A stretch of 35,942 bases of DNA from a bacterium (GTDB taxonomy: Bacteria > SM23-31), in the NCBI GenBank assembly GCA_028278455.1, contig JANQEH010000130.1:1-35942 (forward strand), in the 5' to 3' direction. Positions 26,607 to 34,392 of this stretch are shown here, piece after piece. The position numbers and the translations under genes were made by a program. Positions within the stretch are counted from its first letter, which is position 1. Every line of letters begins with the position of its first letter. The notes below the pieces were generated by a model that saw only the letters and a list, made by a program, of their open reading frames with translations, made no database searches and was not told the DNA's origin.

Positions 26607-26629
26607 AGATATAATAGCATTCTTTAGAC

Positions 26630-28468
26630 TTATTTCTTTTTTGTCTTCCTTCCGTTACTTTTTGGATTTTTTCCAGCAGATTTAGCCTTGGCTGCAGGCT
26701 TCGTTGCAGCAGCCGGAGCAACCTCTACCTCTCCATCACGGACAAGAAATCTCTGCGCGATCGAAAGTAGCAGGAAGATGATAAAATACAGAATGAATCC
26801 CGATGAAAGCCTGTTGAGAAGTACAAGCATCATAACAGGCATGATATATATCATAGCTTTCTGCTTGGGATCATTAACCATCACCTTCTGCTGAAGGAAC
26901 ATCATTACCGCATATATCACTGTCAGCAGGTTAAAACTGTCACCGTACAACGGGATTTCGAACGGAAGTGTTGCGAATGCATCCGGGCTCGAAAGGTCCT
27001 TGATCCAGAGAAGAAAATGCGCTCCCCTGAGCTCGATCGTCCTAAAAATCGGATATATAGCAAAAAATACAGGCATCTGGAAAAGCAAAGGCAGACAGCC
27101 TCCAAGAGGATTGATCTTGTTCTCCTTGAAAAACTTCATCTGCGCCTGCTGGAATTTCTGCGGTTCGTCCTTATACTTCTCTTTGAGCTCAGTCAGCATT
27201 GGCTGAATACCCTGCATCTTCTTGATAGATTTATAACTCTTGGCAGTCAGCGGATACATAGCAATGTTCAGGATCAGTGAGAAAACAATTATCACAAATC
27301 CATAATTAGGAATAAAATCATGAAGAAAATTGAATATCCTGTAAATAAGGAATGTCAGTGGCTTGATCAGAGTATTTACATCAAGAACTATACTTGTGAG
27401 CTTTAGATCTCCCTCGATTCCTTCATCGATTTCCTTCAAATGATAATACTCCAGTGGCCCGAGATATACATGAAACCTGTCCGTAAATACTCTTCCTGAC
27501 GGCACATAACCCATAAAAAGATGCGTTACATAATTTTCTGCTCCCATTGCCTGCTGACCGGGAAGATACTGGCCGTTTGCCTGGTATCCGGTCCCCTTGT
27601 CGCTCACTGGAATTATTACGGAAGTAAAGTATTTATCCTTGGTGGCGATCCAGTGGACAGTACCATCCATCCTGCGATTCGTTATGAACTCGGTGTTGGT
27701 TTTAACATCGAACTTCTCGACATCACTGCCGTAGAGCGCGACACTTTTCGCCTGGTCCATATTATCATCCGGATTCTTCTCATTATTCTTCATCCCGGAT
27801 CCCCAGGTGATCTGATAAGACTGGTTGCTTATTACTTCCTGCATATTTTCAAATTCGATTTCCATCATTACGCTGTATGAACTTCTGTCGAACATTAGCC
27901 TTTTCCTGATGAATCTCCCCTCCCCCAAATCAGCGGTCATTGTTATCTGCCTGCTGCCGGAGGATCCGGGGGCAGTTAGGTCGATCACATATTCACCATT
28001 AATATCTTCCATATTTTCCGGTATGAAATCGAAATCTTTCAACTCAACAGTGTAACCTTCCTTGCTGAAGAATGTCAGGCCGAGATTACCAATGTCATTA
28101 TTCCTGATTATATCAAGTTCATCCCATTGATAACTCTCATATTCTTTCATAAGCCATTTTTCTACAGTCCCCCCCTTTGTGGATATAGTACCCTTATAAA
28201 GATCTGTTTCGATGATCAGCTTTTTTTCATCTAAGTCGGTTTTGGTAATCGATCCGATCGATTCGCCAGCGGCCTGCGGTTGTTCTGTTGTCTGCTCCTG
28301 AGCCGCGGGTTCATTTTTTATAACCACAGATGTATCCGGTGGTACCTGAAAAATGTCCTCCGGAATCTCCGAAGGAGGAGGAGTAGGATTCATCCATTCC
28401 ATGTATGGTTTCCAGAGGATCAAAACCATAAAAATTAAAAACAATGCAAATAAGCTTCTGCGATCCAT
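26630..28468 (-). CDS. yidC: Membrane protein insertase YidC
   Basis: 612 residues, the long Gram-negative form. It inserts and folds inner-membrane proteins with or without SecYEG. TM1 is at about 5-22 (LFALFLIFMVLILW). A large periplasmic beta-sandwich domain (about 60-355) follows. The conserved five-helix core comes after it, with 'FNFLHDFIPNYGFVIIVFSLILNIAMYPL', 'KEKYKDEPQKFQQAQMKFFKENKINPLGGCLPLLFQMPVFFAIY' and later helices. The C-terminus is a basic Ala/Lys tail (KPAAKAKSAGKNPKSNGRK) that may contact ribosomes. It begins 18 bases after yidD. Confidence 0.97.
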   Translation of the reverse strand: MDRRSLFALFLIFMVLILWKPYMEWMNPTPPPSEIPEDIFQVPPDTSVVIKNEPAAQEQTTEQPQAAGESIGSITKTDLDEKKLIIETDLYKGTISTKGGTVEKWLMKEYESYQWDELDIIRNNDIGNLGLTFFSKEGYTVELKDFDFIPENMEDINGEYVIDLTAPGSSGSRQITMTADLGEGRFIRKRLMFDRSSYSVMMEIEFENMQEVISNQSYQITWGSGMKNNEKNPDDNMDQAKSVALYGSDVEKFDVKTNTEFITNRRMDGTVHWIATKDKYFTSVIIPVSDKGTGYQANGQYLPGQQAMGAENYVTHLFMGYVPSGRVFTDRFHVYLGPLEYYHLKEIDEGIEGDLKLTSIVLDVNTLIKPLTFLIYRIFNFLHDFIPNYGFVIIVFSLILNIAMYPLTAKSYKSIKKMQGIQPMLTELKEKYKDEPQKFQQAQMKFFKENKINPLGGCLPLLFQMPVFFAIYPIFRTIELRGAHFLLWIKDLSSPDAFATLPFEIPLYGDSFNLLTVIYAVMMFLQQKVMVNDPKQKAMIYIMPVMMLVLLNRLSSGFILYFIIFLLLSIAQRFLVRDGEVEVAPAAATKPAAKAKSAGKNPKSNGRKTKKK

Positions 28469-28486
28469 AATTTCATTAACCGTTTA

Positions 28487-28699
28487 TTATTTTACCGGGT
28501 CCCAGCCGTGACTTTTCGAGAATGGGTGACATCTGAAAAGCCTCTTCATTGACATTTTTCCACCTTTAAAGAAACCGTATTTCTGTATAGCTTCTATTGA
28601 ATACTCTGAACAGCTTGGTTGAAAACGGCATACTGATGGAAAATGCGGTGAGATTATAATTTGATATGCTTTTATGAGTATAACTGTTAAATACTTCAT
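28487..28699 (-). CDS. yidD: Membrane protein insertion efficiency factor YidD
   Basis: 70 residues. A small membrane-associated helper of YidC. The signature CRFQPSCSEYSIEAIQKYG is at 24-42, with the third conserved Cys in RLFRCHPF. It starts in a TAATG overlap with the rnpA stop codon, so translation is coupled. Confidence 0.96.
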   Translation of the reverse strand: MKYLTVILIKAYQIIISPHFPSVCRFQPSCSEYSIEAIQKYGFFKGGKMSMKRLFRCHPFSKSHGWDPVK

Positions 28700-29043
28700 T
28701 ATTTTACTGCTGCGATTTTTCTGAATAAGGAATATATATCTTTTTCCAGTGCCTCAAATTCTAAGCTGCCGTAAGTTTTATTTGACATAATAATGATTTC
28801 CAGCGGCCTGCCTAACCTGTGCTTTCCCTGCCGGTATATTTCTCTTATCCAGCGTTTTATTCTGTTTCTCTCAACTGCTTTACCGGCTCTTTTCTTTACG
28901 AGAACGGCGAATGCCGGTTTTTCAGAAAAAGTAAAATGTATTGTTACCATATCCCCTTGAATTCTCTTTCCTTCTCGAATTATCAAGGATATTTTCAGGG
29001 GGCTCTTCAAATACTCAGAGCGTTTTAATGTTTGGTCGCTCAA
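28699..29043 (-). CDS. rnpA: Ribonuclease P protein component
   Basis: 114 residues. The protein subunit of RNase P, which trims the 5' ends of tRNA precursors and tmRNA. The family motif RNRIKRWIREIYR (around 80) and the preceding 'FAVLVKKRAGKAVERNR' are clear. It begins 12 bases after the rpmH stop and overlaps yidD by one base. Confidence 0.96.
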   Translation of the reverse strand: MSDQTLKRSEYLKSPLKISLIIREGKRIQGDMVTIHFTFSEKPAFAVLVKKRAGKAVERNRIKRWIREIYRQGKHRLGRPLEIIIMSNKTYGSLEFEALEKDIYSLFRKIAAVK

Positions 29044-29055
29044 AAAGCTCTACAT

Positions 29056-29196
29056 TTAATCGCTGACGGTTAACCGTACTCTTCCTTTTGATCTCCGCCT
29101 GCTGATGATCATCCGGCCGCTCTTAGTGCTCATCCTGCTCCTGAAACCGTGCTTGTTCTTTCTTTTTCTATTGCTCGGTTGAAATGTTCTCTTCAT
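29056..29196 (-). CDS. rpmH: 50S ribosomal protein L34
   Basis: 46 residues, very basic: it starts [18 protein letters not shown], then [21 protein letters not shown], and ends RVRLTVSD. This is the full L34 signature. It is the first gene of the cluster running to surA, next to the candidate origin. Confidence 0.98.
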   Translation of the reverse strand: MKRTFQPSNRKRKNKHGFRSRMSTKSGRMIISRRRSKGRVRLTVSD

Positions 29197-29244
29197 TGTA
29201 CAATACCGCTATTATTAGTAATTTACTGAATTTAAGGCTATTCG

Positions 29245-29250
29245 ATTATA
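29245..29250 (-). promoter_or_regulatory. Putative -10 box for rpmH
   Basis: Perfect TATAAT on the - strand (ATTATA at 29245-29250). It would start transcription near 29238, about 40 bases before rpmH. No good -35 hexamer was found at 17 bases; TAAATA lies at 16. Confidence 0.4.
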
Positions 29251-29360
29251 GCTTAAAAATGTAACGTATTTAAAATTTAATTCCAAATATTTTTAGTATA
29301 TTTTTTATATAATTATGAGGTGAGCGGACTTTTTCATCGATGTGGATAAACTGTGGATAA
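29251..29360. other. oriC: Candidate chromosomal replication origin (oriC)
   Basis: Two perfect DnaA boxes in the same orientation, TGTGGATAA at 29341-29349 and 29352-29360, sit beside a short GC-richer stretch (around 29318-29330). Beyond that is a ~65-base run that is almost all A/T (29251-29318), suited to DNA unwinding. This is the DnaA-box / GC-rich / AT-rich order seen in bacterial origins, in the classical place next to rpmH. All genes from rpmH to surA run away from it, and tmRNA and the AbgT gene run away on the other side. dnaA itself is not here. Function is inferred. Confidence 0.6.
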
Positions 29361-29681
29361 CCGCATGCTCTAATGAATATTCATTTTAGAAAACAGCACA
29401 CAGGCGAAACTCTCGATATCAGGAGGTGGAGGAAAGAAGATTGGCACCCTCTCTATGTTGTGTAATATCAATAGTTTACAGAAACCGGGGTGGATTCGTG
29501 CATACTTTGGCTGCTAAACACCTGTACTAAACCGCTTATTACAGGTTTCTTAATTCAAAATGTTAATAAATCTATATAAATTGTATGTTAATAATGAGTT
29601 AAGATTGAACCGGAGAAGGAGAACAATAGATTTTCACAAATTGTTTGAATAAATCTGATAGACTTATTGTATTCTATCATT

Positions 29682-30419
29682 ATGCTGAAAACTAAATTAA
29701 ACATCCTGTTTCTTTTACTTACCCTGATGATCCCAACTCTACTCCTGCCTCAGGATAGGGATATCCGTTTTACAAGTGATGGATATACTGCGCAGGATAA
29801 AGCAGATCCTGAAAGCGCTTTAGAAATTCCGAAGTTTATACTTGAGGGCGGTTTCGGGCTTTTCTATTCATTCATTTCAGACTTCGGGAATGATTTCATA
29901 AGGAGACCGATCCTGCGCCTTGGCGGATCCGTAAGAACATTGGATTTCCTTTATCTCTATTACCAGGTCAGCCGTTATCCGACAGAAAAAAGAACTCCTG
30001 TGCAGGGAACTATTGATAATTCAGTTTCGATGACATCAGAAAATTTTGTTGAGCTGATCCAGAATTTCGGTATCAGGATAACAGGAAGAGAATTTCTTCC
30101 AATGAAAAATTCTATGACATGGGTCGGCCTTGGGCTTTCTGCCCTAAAAACGGAGAATACCTTTATTACTGTCTGGACGACTAAGGATTTTAACAGCGGT
30201 ACATTCAACTTTGTCGATAACAGACTTGAAGAAGTTGTATCTGTAAAGAAAACCGGCTTTTTCATCGAGACAGGACACCTCCTCCACGACGCTGATATTC
30301 ACGGGTTCGGGCTTACATGGGGATTCAGCATTATAATGAAATACGATTACGGGAAAACAGCCTTTAAGGATATCGGGGGATTCTCTTTCCTGCTCGGGAC
30401 TCATCTCTTGAAATTCTGA
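29682..30419 (+). CDS. Exported protein of unknown function, outer-membrane-like
   Basis: 245 residues from the ATG at 29682. A longer frame begins with a TTG at 29667, but neither has a clear Shine-Dalgarno, and the ATG gives a compact signal peptide (MLKTKLNILFLLLTLMIPTLLL, cleavage near PQD). The mature part is rich in short beta segments with aromatic residues and Gly ('EGGFGLFYSF', 'WVGLGLSAL', 'FFIETGHLLHDADIHGFGLTWGFSIIMKY'), ending ...GTHLLKF with a terminal Phe, as in outer-membrane barrels. No family recognised. It lies between the candidate origin and a bidirectional terminator, as a single-gene unit. Confidence 0.7.
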   Translation: MLKTKLNILFLLLTLMIPTLLLPQDRDIRFTSDGYTAQDKADPESALEIPKFILEGGFGLFYSFISDFGNDFIRRPILRLGGSVRTLDFLYLYYQVSRYPTEKRTPVQGTIDNSVSMTSENFVELIQNFGIRITGREFLPMKNSMTWVGLGLSALKTENTFITVWTTKDFNSGTFNFVDNRLEEVVSVKKTGFFIETGHLLHDADIHGFGLTWGFSIIMKYDYGKTAFKDIGGFSFLLGTHLLKF

Positions 30420-30468
30420 TCGAAAACACAGCTTAAATTTTCATTATAGATTTAATATTCATAAAATA

Positions 30469-30494
30469 AAAAGGCAGCCGTTAAGCTGCCTTTT
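30469..30494. terminator. Bidirectional rho-independent terminator
   Basis: AAGGCAGC (30471-30478) pairs with GCTGCCTT (30485-30492), extended by flanking A and T runs, with loop CGTTAA. It lies between two convergent genes and has T-rich tails on both strands. Confidence 0.88.
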
Positions 30495-30513
30495 CTGTTC
30501 TATTCAATAACTG

Positions 30514-33285
30514 CTACTTCTTTTTCTTTTTTGCCAGTTCAGTAGGTTTCTCGAGATATGGAACACCGTCTGTAATCCATTTTGCCGGTTGGTCCTCCAG
30601 CAGATAATGCTTGAACCATTCATTAGCCCTTGTTCCGTAATCTATCTGGTTTTCCTTCTTTGCAAGTCCATGATTTTCACCTTCATACACAAGCATAACA
30701 TAGGTTTTCTCCATTCTACGCATGGTGTTATACAGCTCGACACCCTGGTTGAAATCTACAGCTCCGTCATCCGTTCCGAACTCAACAAGGAGGGGGGTTT
30801 TGGTGTTCTGAATATTAAATATAGGTGAATTCTCAACAAATTTATCCCAGTCTTCCCAATAAGGCTTTGGAAATCTGCCCTGGCTTGTCTCGAAAATCAC
30901 GGCATCAGGCGTGCCTGAATTCCAATATACGGAATTATACATGCTTATCATGTTAGTAAGCGGAGCTCCGGCAACAGCTGCGCTGAAAAGATCGGTTTGG
31001 GTAATAATAAAAGCTGTCTGGTATGCCCCCCAGGAATGTCCCATCAGCCCGATCTTATCCCTGTCAATCATTCCTGTGTCAAGGACTTTTTCAACCGCAG
31101 GAACAACACATTCTACTGCGGACATCCCAGGATCACTAAGTCTGTAGACAATATCCGGTTCAAAAACGAAATATCCCTCAGATGAATATCTTCTCTGGTT
31201 ATATGCGCTCCGGTTCGATGGAGTGTTATAATAATGAAGGCTCTGCGAACGAAGTTCATAAATATAAACCAGCATCGGATACTTTCTGCCCGGCTGGTAA
31301 TTTGCCGGGTAAAGCAGCTTACCCTGTAATTCAACTCCATTCCTGTTTGTAAACGTGATAAGCTCTGAATGGCCCCAATGGTAATCATCCTGCTGCGGAT
31401 TCGTATTTGTCAATTGTACAGGATCAGAGAAAGTCTTTTCGTATAAAAAATAATTCGGTGACTCGTCGGCTTTCTGCTTCAGAATGATAAAATTATCTGT
31501 ATCCTCTGCTTTACGAAGCCTGCCGACATTCCTGTCTTCATAGATAAGACTGGTTAACTTGCTGCCTTTGTCGAGCCGGGCATATCCGGATTCTTTCGTG
31601 AAATCCCCGTAAACGCTCAGATACAAAGGAGCTTTCGGATCGATATAATTCTCTTCGTAATCCGTGACAGTGAACCTGTATCTTGTTCTGTCACCATTTC
31701 CGAAAGTCAGTCTTTCATTCTTCCTGCCGTCAGGCCAGACTTTATATATATCGTATCTGTCGTATAAAAGTACCCATTCATCGTCTTTTGCCCATCTTCC
31801 ATGGCCAAAAGGTCCATCCTGTTCCGTTCCTGCAATTCTCGTATAATTATTGAACTTCGCGTCAATGCTTTCTGTGATATTAGTATGTACACCTTTTGCG
31901 ATATCAAATGTCCACCAGTGGTTGTCACGGAAATAAAGGAGGTATTTCCCTCCGGATGATGGATAGCATCTCTGGTGCCTCTCGAGAATCCTTTCCTTTT
32001 CTCCGGTTTCTGTATCAACAATATAAATATCATTCCACTGCTCACGGAATGCCGGCTCATACGGTGTGGAATCATATCCAATACCGAATTTCTGGTCACC
32101 GGTAAGTGTGACATTGCGCATTGTCTCATCCGCAAGACGGACAAAAGTATTTGAATCAACATTCCAGGCGCTCAGGAATGTAAATCTTTTGTCAGTATTC
32201 GCTCTCACTTTCTGGGTCGGCTGAACACGGGCATCCCTGTAATGCCAGATATCTACACCAGGGGGATCGAGATCCTCTTTCTTTTTGGGCTTCTTTTTAT
32301 CTTTGTCGTCTTCGCCGCTTTTCTCCTTATAATCTTTCTTTTTATCCTCATTCCTTTCCTTTTTCGTCCATTTCTTGATACCGAAGAAAACAGTTTCAGC
32401 ATCCTCCGACCACCTCAGACGTCTTTCATCGGATATCCGCATGTCTTCAGGAAAATTTCCTTCTTTAGCAGGATCATAAACATTTTTAGAGGGATTCTTG
32501 TTCAGGTTCTTGAACGCATAGACTGCGAAGTTTTTTTCTTCGTAATCCTTGTCTTCAAATTCTTTCATAAAAGCGAGTGAATTTCCATCCTCGTCCCAAA
32601 GGAGTCTTTTATAAGCAGTGTCATCGTTATCAAGAACCTTAATCGTTCCTTTGCCAAGGTCATATAAGTGAACACCGTTACCAAGTTTTTCATAAGAATC
32701 TACAAGCACAGCGAGCATAGAACCTTCCTCATTGAAACTGTGCTCAGCAACATTGCCGATTATCTGGTTGGTTCCGTATTGAAGGTCTCTTAGTAAAAGA
32801 TCGGTACCGCCTGTCTCGATCCCTTCAGCTTTATACTTCTTCATGGAAAGGAATCTGCCGTCATCAGAAAATGAAAAAGATGTGATATTATCGAATGTGT
32901 CAATCTCCGAGGCAGCAAGATTCATCAGCCCCATTTTCATCTTAACAGGTTTTTTCGCTTTTTTAAGCTTCTCTGATTCTTCCTTGGAAACTCCGATTGA
33001 AAAGGCGAACCATTTGTTATCACCTGAAAACAGAGGCCTGCTGCCATACATCATTTTTGTCTCTTTATCTGCGTTAACTCCTTTCAACGCCAGCCAACCG
33101 TCTCCATCAAAAAGGTTTATCTGGTAAGCGAACCATCCGCCGTCAGGAGAAAGAACAGCTGTTCGAATACTCTGCCACTGGTCATAATCTTCAATAGTCA
33201 GATTCTTTTTCTGAGCTATAGCAGCCGGCTGTAAAACAGCCATTATCAATAAAAATACAAAGAACCTCTGAAATGATCTTTTCAT
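30514..33285 (-). CDS. Secreted S9-family peptidase (prolyl oligopeptidase/DPP IV-like)
   Basis: 923 residues with a signal peptide (MKRSFQRFFVFLLIMAVLQPAAIAQ, cleavage near 25). The N-terminal two thirds form a beta-propeller-like region with repeated 'SPDGGWFAY' and 'SDDGRFLS' blades. The C-terminal alpha/beta-hydrolase domain (about 645-900) has Ser751 in GHSWGAY, Asp840 in GTDDGAV and His872 in GENHGL as the triad. A Lys/Glu/Asp-rich stretch at 305-339 inside the propeller is unusual and is probably a disordered loop. It probably removes di- or oligopeptides in the periplasm or outside the cell. AGGAG lies seven bases before the ATG. Confidence 0.93.
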   Translation of the reverse strand: MKRSFQRFFVFLLIMAVLQPAAIAQKKNLTIEDYDQWQSIRTAVLSPDGGWFAYQINLFDGDGWLALKGVNADKETKMMYGSRPLFSGDNKWFAFSIGVSKEESEKLKKAKKPVKMKMGLMNLAASEIDTFDNITSFSFSDDGRFLSMKKYKAEGIETGGTDLLLRDLQYGTNQIIGNVAEHSFNEEGSMLAVLVDSYEKLGNGVHLYDLGKGTIKVLDNDDTAYKRLLWDEDGNSLAFMKEFEDKDYEEKNFAVYAFKNLNKNPSKNVYDPAKEGNFPEDMRISDERRLRWSEDAETVFFGIKKWTKKERNEDKKKDYKEKSGEDDKDKKKPKKKEDLDPPGVDIWHYRDARVQPTQKVRANTDKRFTFLSAWNVDSNTFVRLADETMRNVTLTGDQKFGIGYDSTPYEPAFREQWNDIYIVDTETGEKERILERHQRCYPSSGGKYLLYFRDNHWWTFDIAKGVHTNITESIDAKFNNYTRIAGTEQDGPFGHGRWAKDDEWVLLYDRYDIYKVWPDGRKNERLTFGNGDRTRYRFTVTDYEENYIDPKAPLYLSVYGDFTKESGYARLDKGSKLTSLIYEDRNVGRLRKAEDTDNFIILKQKADESPNYFLYEKTFSDPVQLTNTNPQQDDYHWGHSELITFTNRNGVELQGKLLYPANYQPGRKYPMLVYIYELRSQSLHYYNTPSNRSAYNQRRYSSEGYFVFEPDIVYRLSDPGMSAVECVVPAVEKVLDTGMIDRDKIGLMGHSWGAYQTAFIITQTDLFSAAVAGAPLTNMISMYNSVYWNSGTPDAVIFETSQGRFPKPYWEDWDKFVENSPIFNIQNTKTPLLVEFGTDDGAVDFNQGVELYNTMRRMEKTYVMLVYEGENHGLAKKENQIDYGTRANEWFKHYLLEDQPAKWITDGVPYLEKPTELAKKKKK

Positions 33286-33661
33286 GTCATACTCCTTATG
33301 ATTTATAGTAAATATAGCCCTATTTTGGATATTTGGAGAGAAAAAGTACTAATAAATGGAAATCTAAGTAATTAATTCAACGTTGTCAAGAATATCTTAC
33401 TTGTGCAGAAAACGCAATTTTATCAGCCGGTACAGTATTAAGAAATGATCATCTAACGTCTTAAAGAGTTTCATCATCTTTAAAGTCGTTCCCGAAGATG
33501 CGGGAATCCCGATTATTAACAAAATCAACCTTTAGAAAGAATAAAATCACACATTTAAGCCATTTGAATTCTTTGTATCCTATGTGCCACTTTGGTACAA
33601 AGAAGTTTGTCTTTACTACAGAATAAAGGATTCCGTAAAGGTAGCCTGAAACAAAAATGTA

Positions 33662-33685
33662 TTTCAAAATTACAATTTTGAAATA
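33662..33685. promoter_or_regulatory. 24-base palindrome over the tmRNA -35 region
   Basis: ATTTCAAAATT and AATTTTGAAAT are perfect 11-base inverted repeats around a central AC. The palindrome overlaps the putative -35 box and could be an operator, although an AT-rich hairpin is also possible. Confidence 0.45.
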
Positions 33686-33706
33686 TAAAGGATATTTATT
33701 ATATTA
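33679..33706 (+). promoter_or_regulatory. Putative promoter of the tmRNA gene
   Basis: TTGAAA (33679-33684), 16 bases, TATATT (33701-33706). Transcription would begin ~17 bases before the mature tmRNA 5' end, leaving a short leader for RNase P to remove. Confidence 0.5.
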
Positions 33707-33729
33707 AGCGGCGTTAAAATATTGTTCCC

Positions 33730-34114
33730 GGGGACGAAACTGGTTTCGACGGGATCGAAGAATTTCAGGTAGCATACCGAGTTTCTCCGGCAGACTCGTG
33801 GCGCAAGCCATCCCTTCGGGGATAAAACGGCTGGTATCTAAATCTAAGTGCAGACGAAAATCTCGCGCTGGCAGCTTAATTGACTGCTCGTTCTTTAACG
33901 ACTCCACCCTGTCGGGGTTGATAAAGAACGTCATATTATGACAGGGGTGAATCCCGGTGTTTCCGGCAGCGGGAGGATCAACCTTTCCGGAATAACCGGT
34001 CTGTGGTTTGGTTGCGGATAGCAGACCGGTGAAAAGCACTCACGCAGCCTAAGTATGTAGAAGCCTGTTCGGAAGCTTTCTCGGACGCGGGTTCGACTCC
34101 CGCCGTCTCCACCA
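33730..34114 (+). ncRNA. ssrA: Transfer-messenger RNA (tmRNA)
   Basis: 385 nt, one-piece form. The 5' GGGGACG pairs with the 3' CGTCTCC (seven pairs, one G-U), followed by an encoded ACCA end. The T-arm GGGTTCGACTCCC and the 5' motif GAAACTGGTTTCGACGGG typical of tmRNA are present. The tag frame at 33850-33879 is GCA GAC GAA AAT CTC GCG CTG GCA GCT TAA, giving ADENLALAA, with upstream CTAAGT as in other resume sites. It rescues stalled ribosomes with SmpB and marks the product for proteolysis through the LAA end. GC-rich pairing segments consistent with pseudoknots follow the tag. Confidence 0.97.
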
Positions 34115-34121
34115 TCCGACT

Positions 34122-34156
34122 CACTCTCAACTCCCTATTCGGGAGATTTGAGAGTG
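34122..34156 (+). terminator. Hairpin after tmRNA
   Basis: CACTCTCAACTCCC (34122-34135) and GGGAG..TTGAGAGTG (34141-34156) form a strong stem with loop TATTC, eight bases after the CCA. No T-run follows, so it may be a processing or blocking structure. A second hairpin, TGTCCT (34194-34199) / AGGACA (34211-34216), followed by TTATTTTTG could be the true terminator. Confidence 0.5.
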
Positions 34157-34392
34157 GCTCATGGCAGGCTCATAAATAACAAAAGTCGAATGGTGTCCTG
34201 AGCTTGTCGAAGGACATTATTTTTGATTATTGACACATTACAAATCAGCTTACCAAAAACTTTATATTAAATATTCTCGTGAAATATGACTTCACTGTTT
34301 GATAATATGATTAATATTCGTATTTTGAATCAAATTTTTAAATAATTCAACAAAAGCTGTCTCATATAAATTATTGATAAGGAGTATCTAAG

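Larger units (their letters stand above)
26326..26629. other. Repeat-filled gap between yidC and mnmE
   Basis: 304 bases holding two head-to-head intergenic repeats (26396-26445 and 26462-26522) and a hairpin (26578-26606). It interrupts an otherwise tightly packed - strand cluster. Confidence 0.6.
29197..29681. other. Gap between rpmH and the exported protein gene
   Basis: 485 bases. The left 165 hold the rpmH promoter and the candidate origin. The right part has a purine-rich AGGAGGTGGAGGAAAGAAG near 29420 that could be a ribosome site but precedes no usable frame. I see nothing else. Confidence 0.5.
33286..33729. other. Gap between S9 peptidase and tmRNA
   Basis: 444 bases. It holds a short CCCGAAGATGCGGGAATCCCG repeat fragment near 33489, a weak CTTTGTA...TACAAAG pair (near 33570-33602), a 24-base palindrome and the tmRNA promoter. 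No supported gene. Confidence 0.5.

Noticed and set aside
29415-29470. Small gene after the AGGAGGTGGAGG purine tract
   Set aside because: The following ATG frame closes after a few codons (ATG TTG TGT AAT ATC AAT AG...), and no longer frame starts there.
33461-33667. A 68-codon - strand frame with 'GILYSVVKTNFFV' faintly like a GIY-YIG nuclease start
   Set aside because: Too short, no Ile-Gly nuclease core after it, and it overlaps repeat fragments; similarity is not convincing.
33704-34039. 111-codon - strand open frame
   Set aside because: Lies almost entirely inside the tmRNA gene on the opposite strand.
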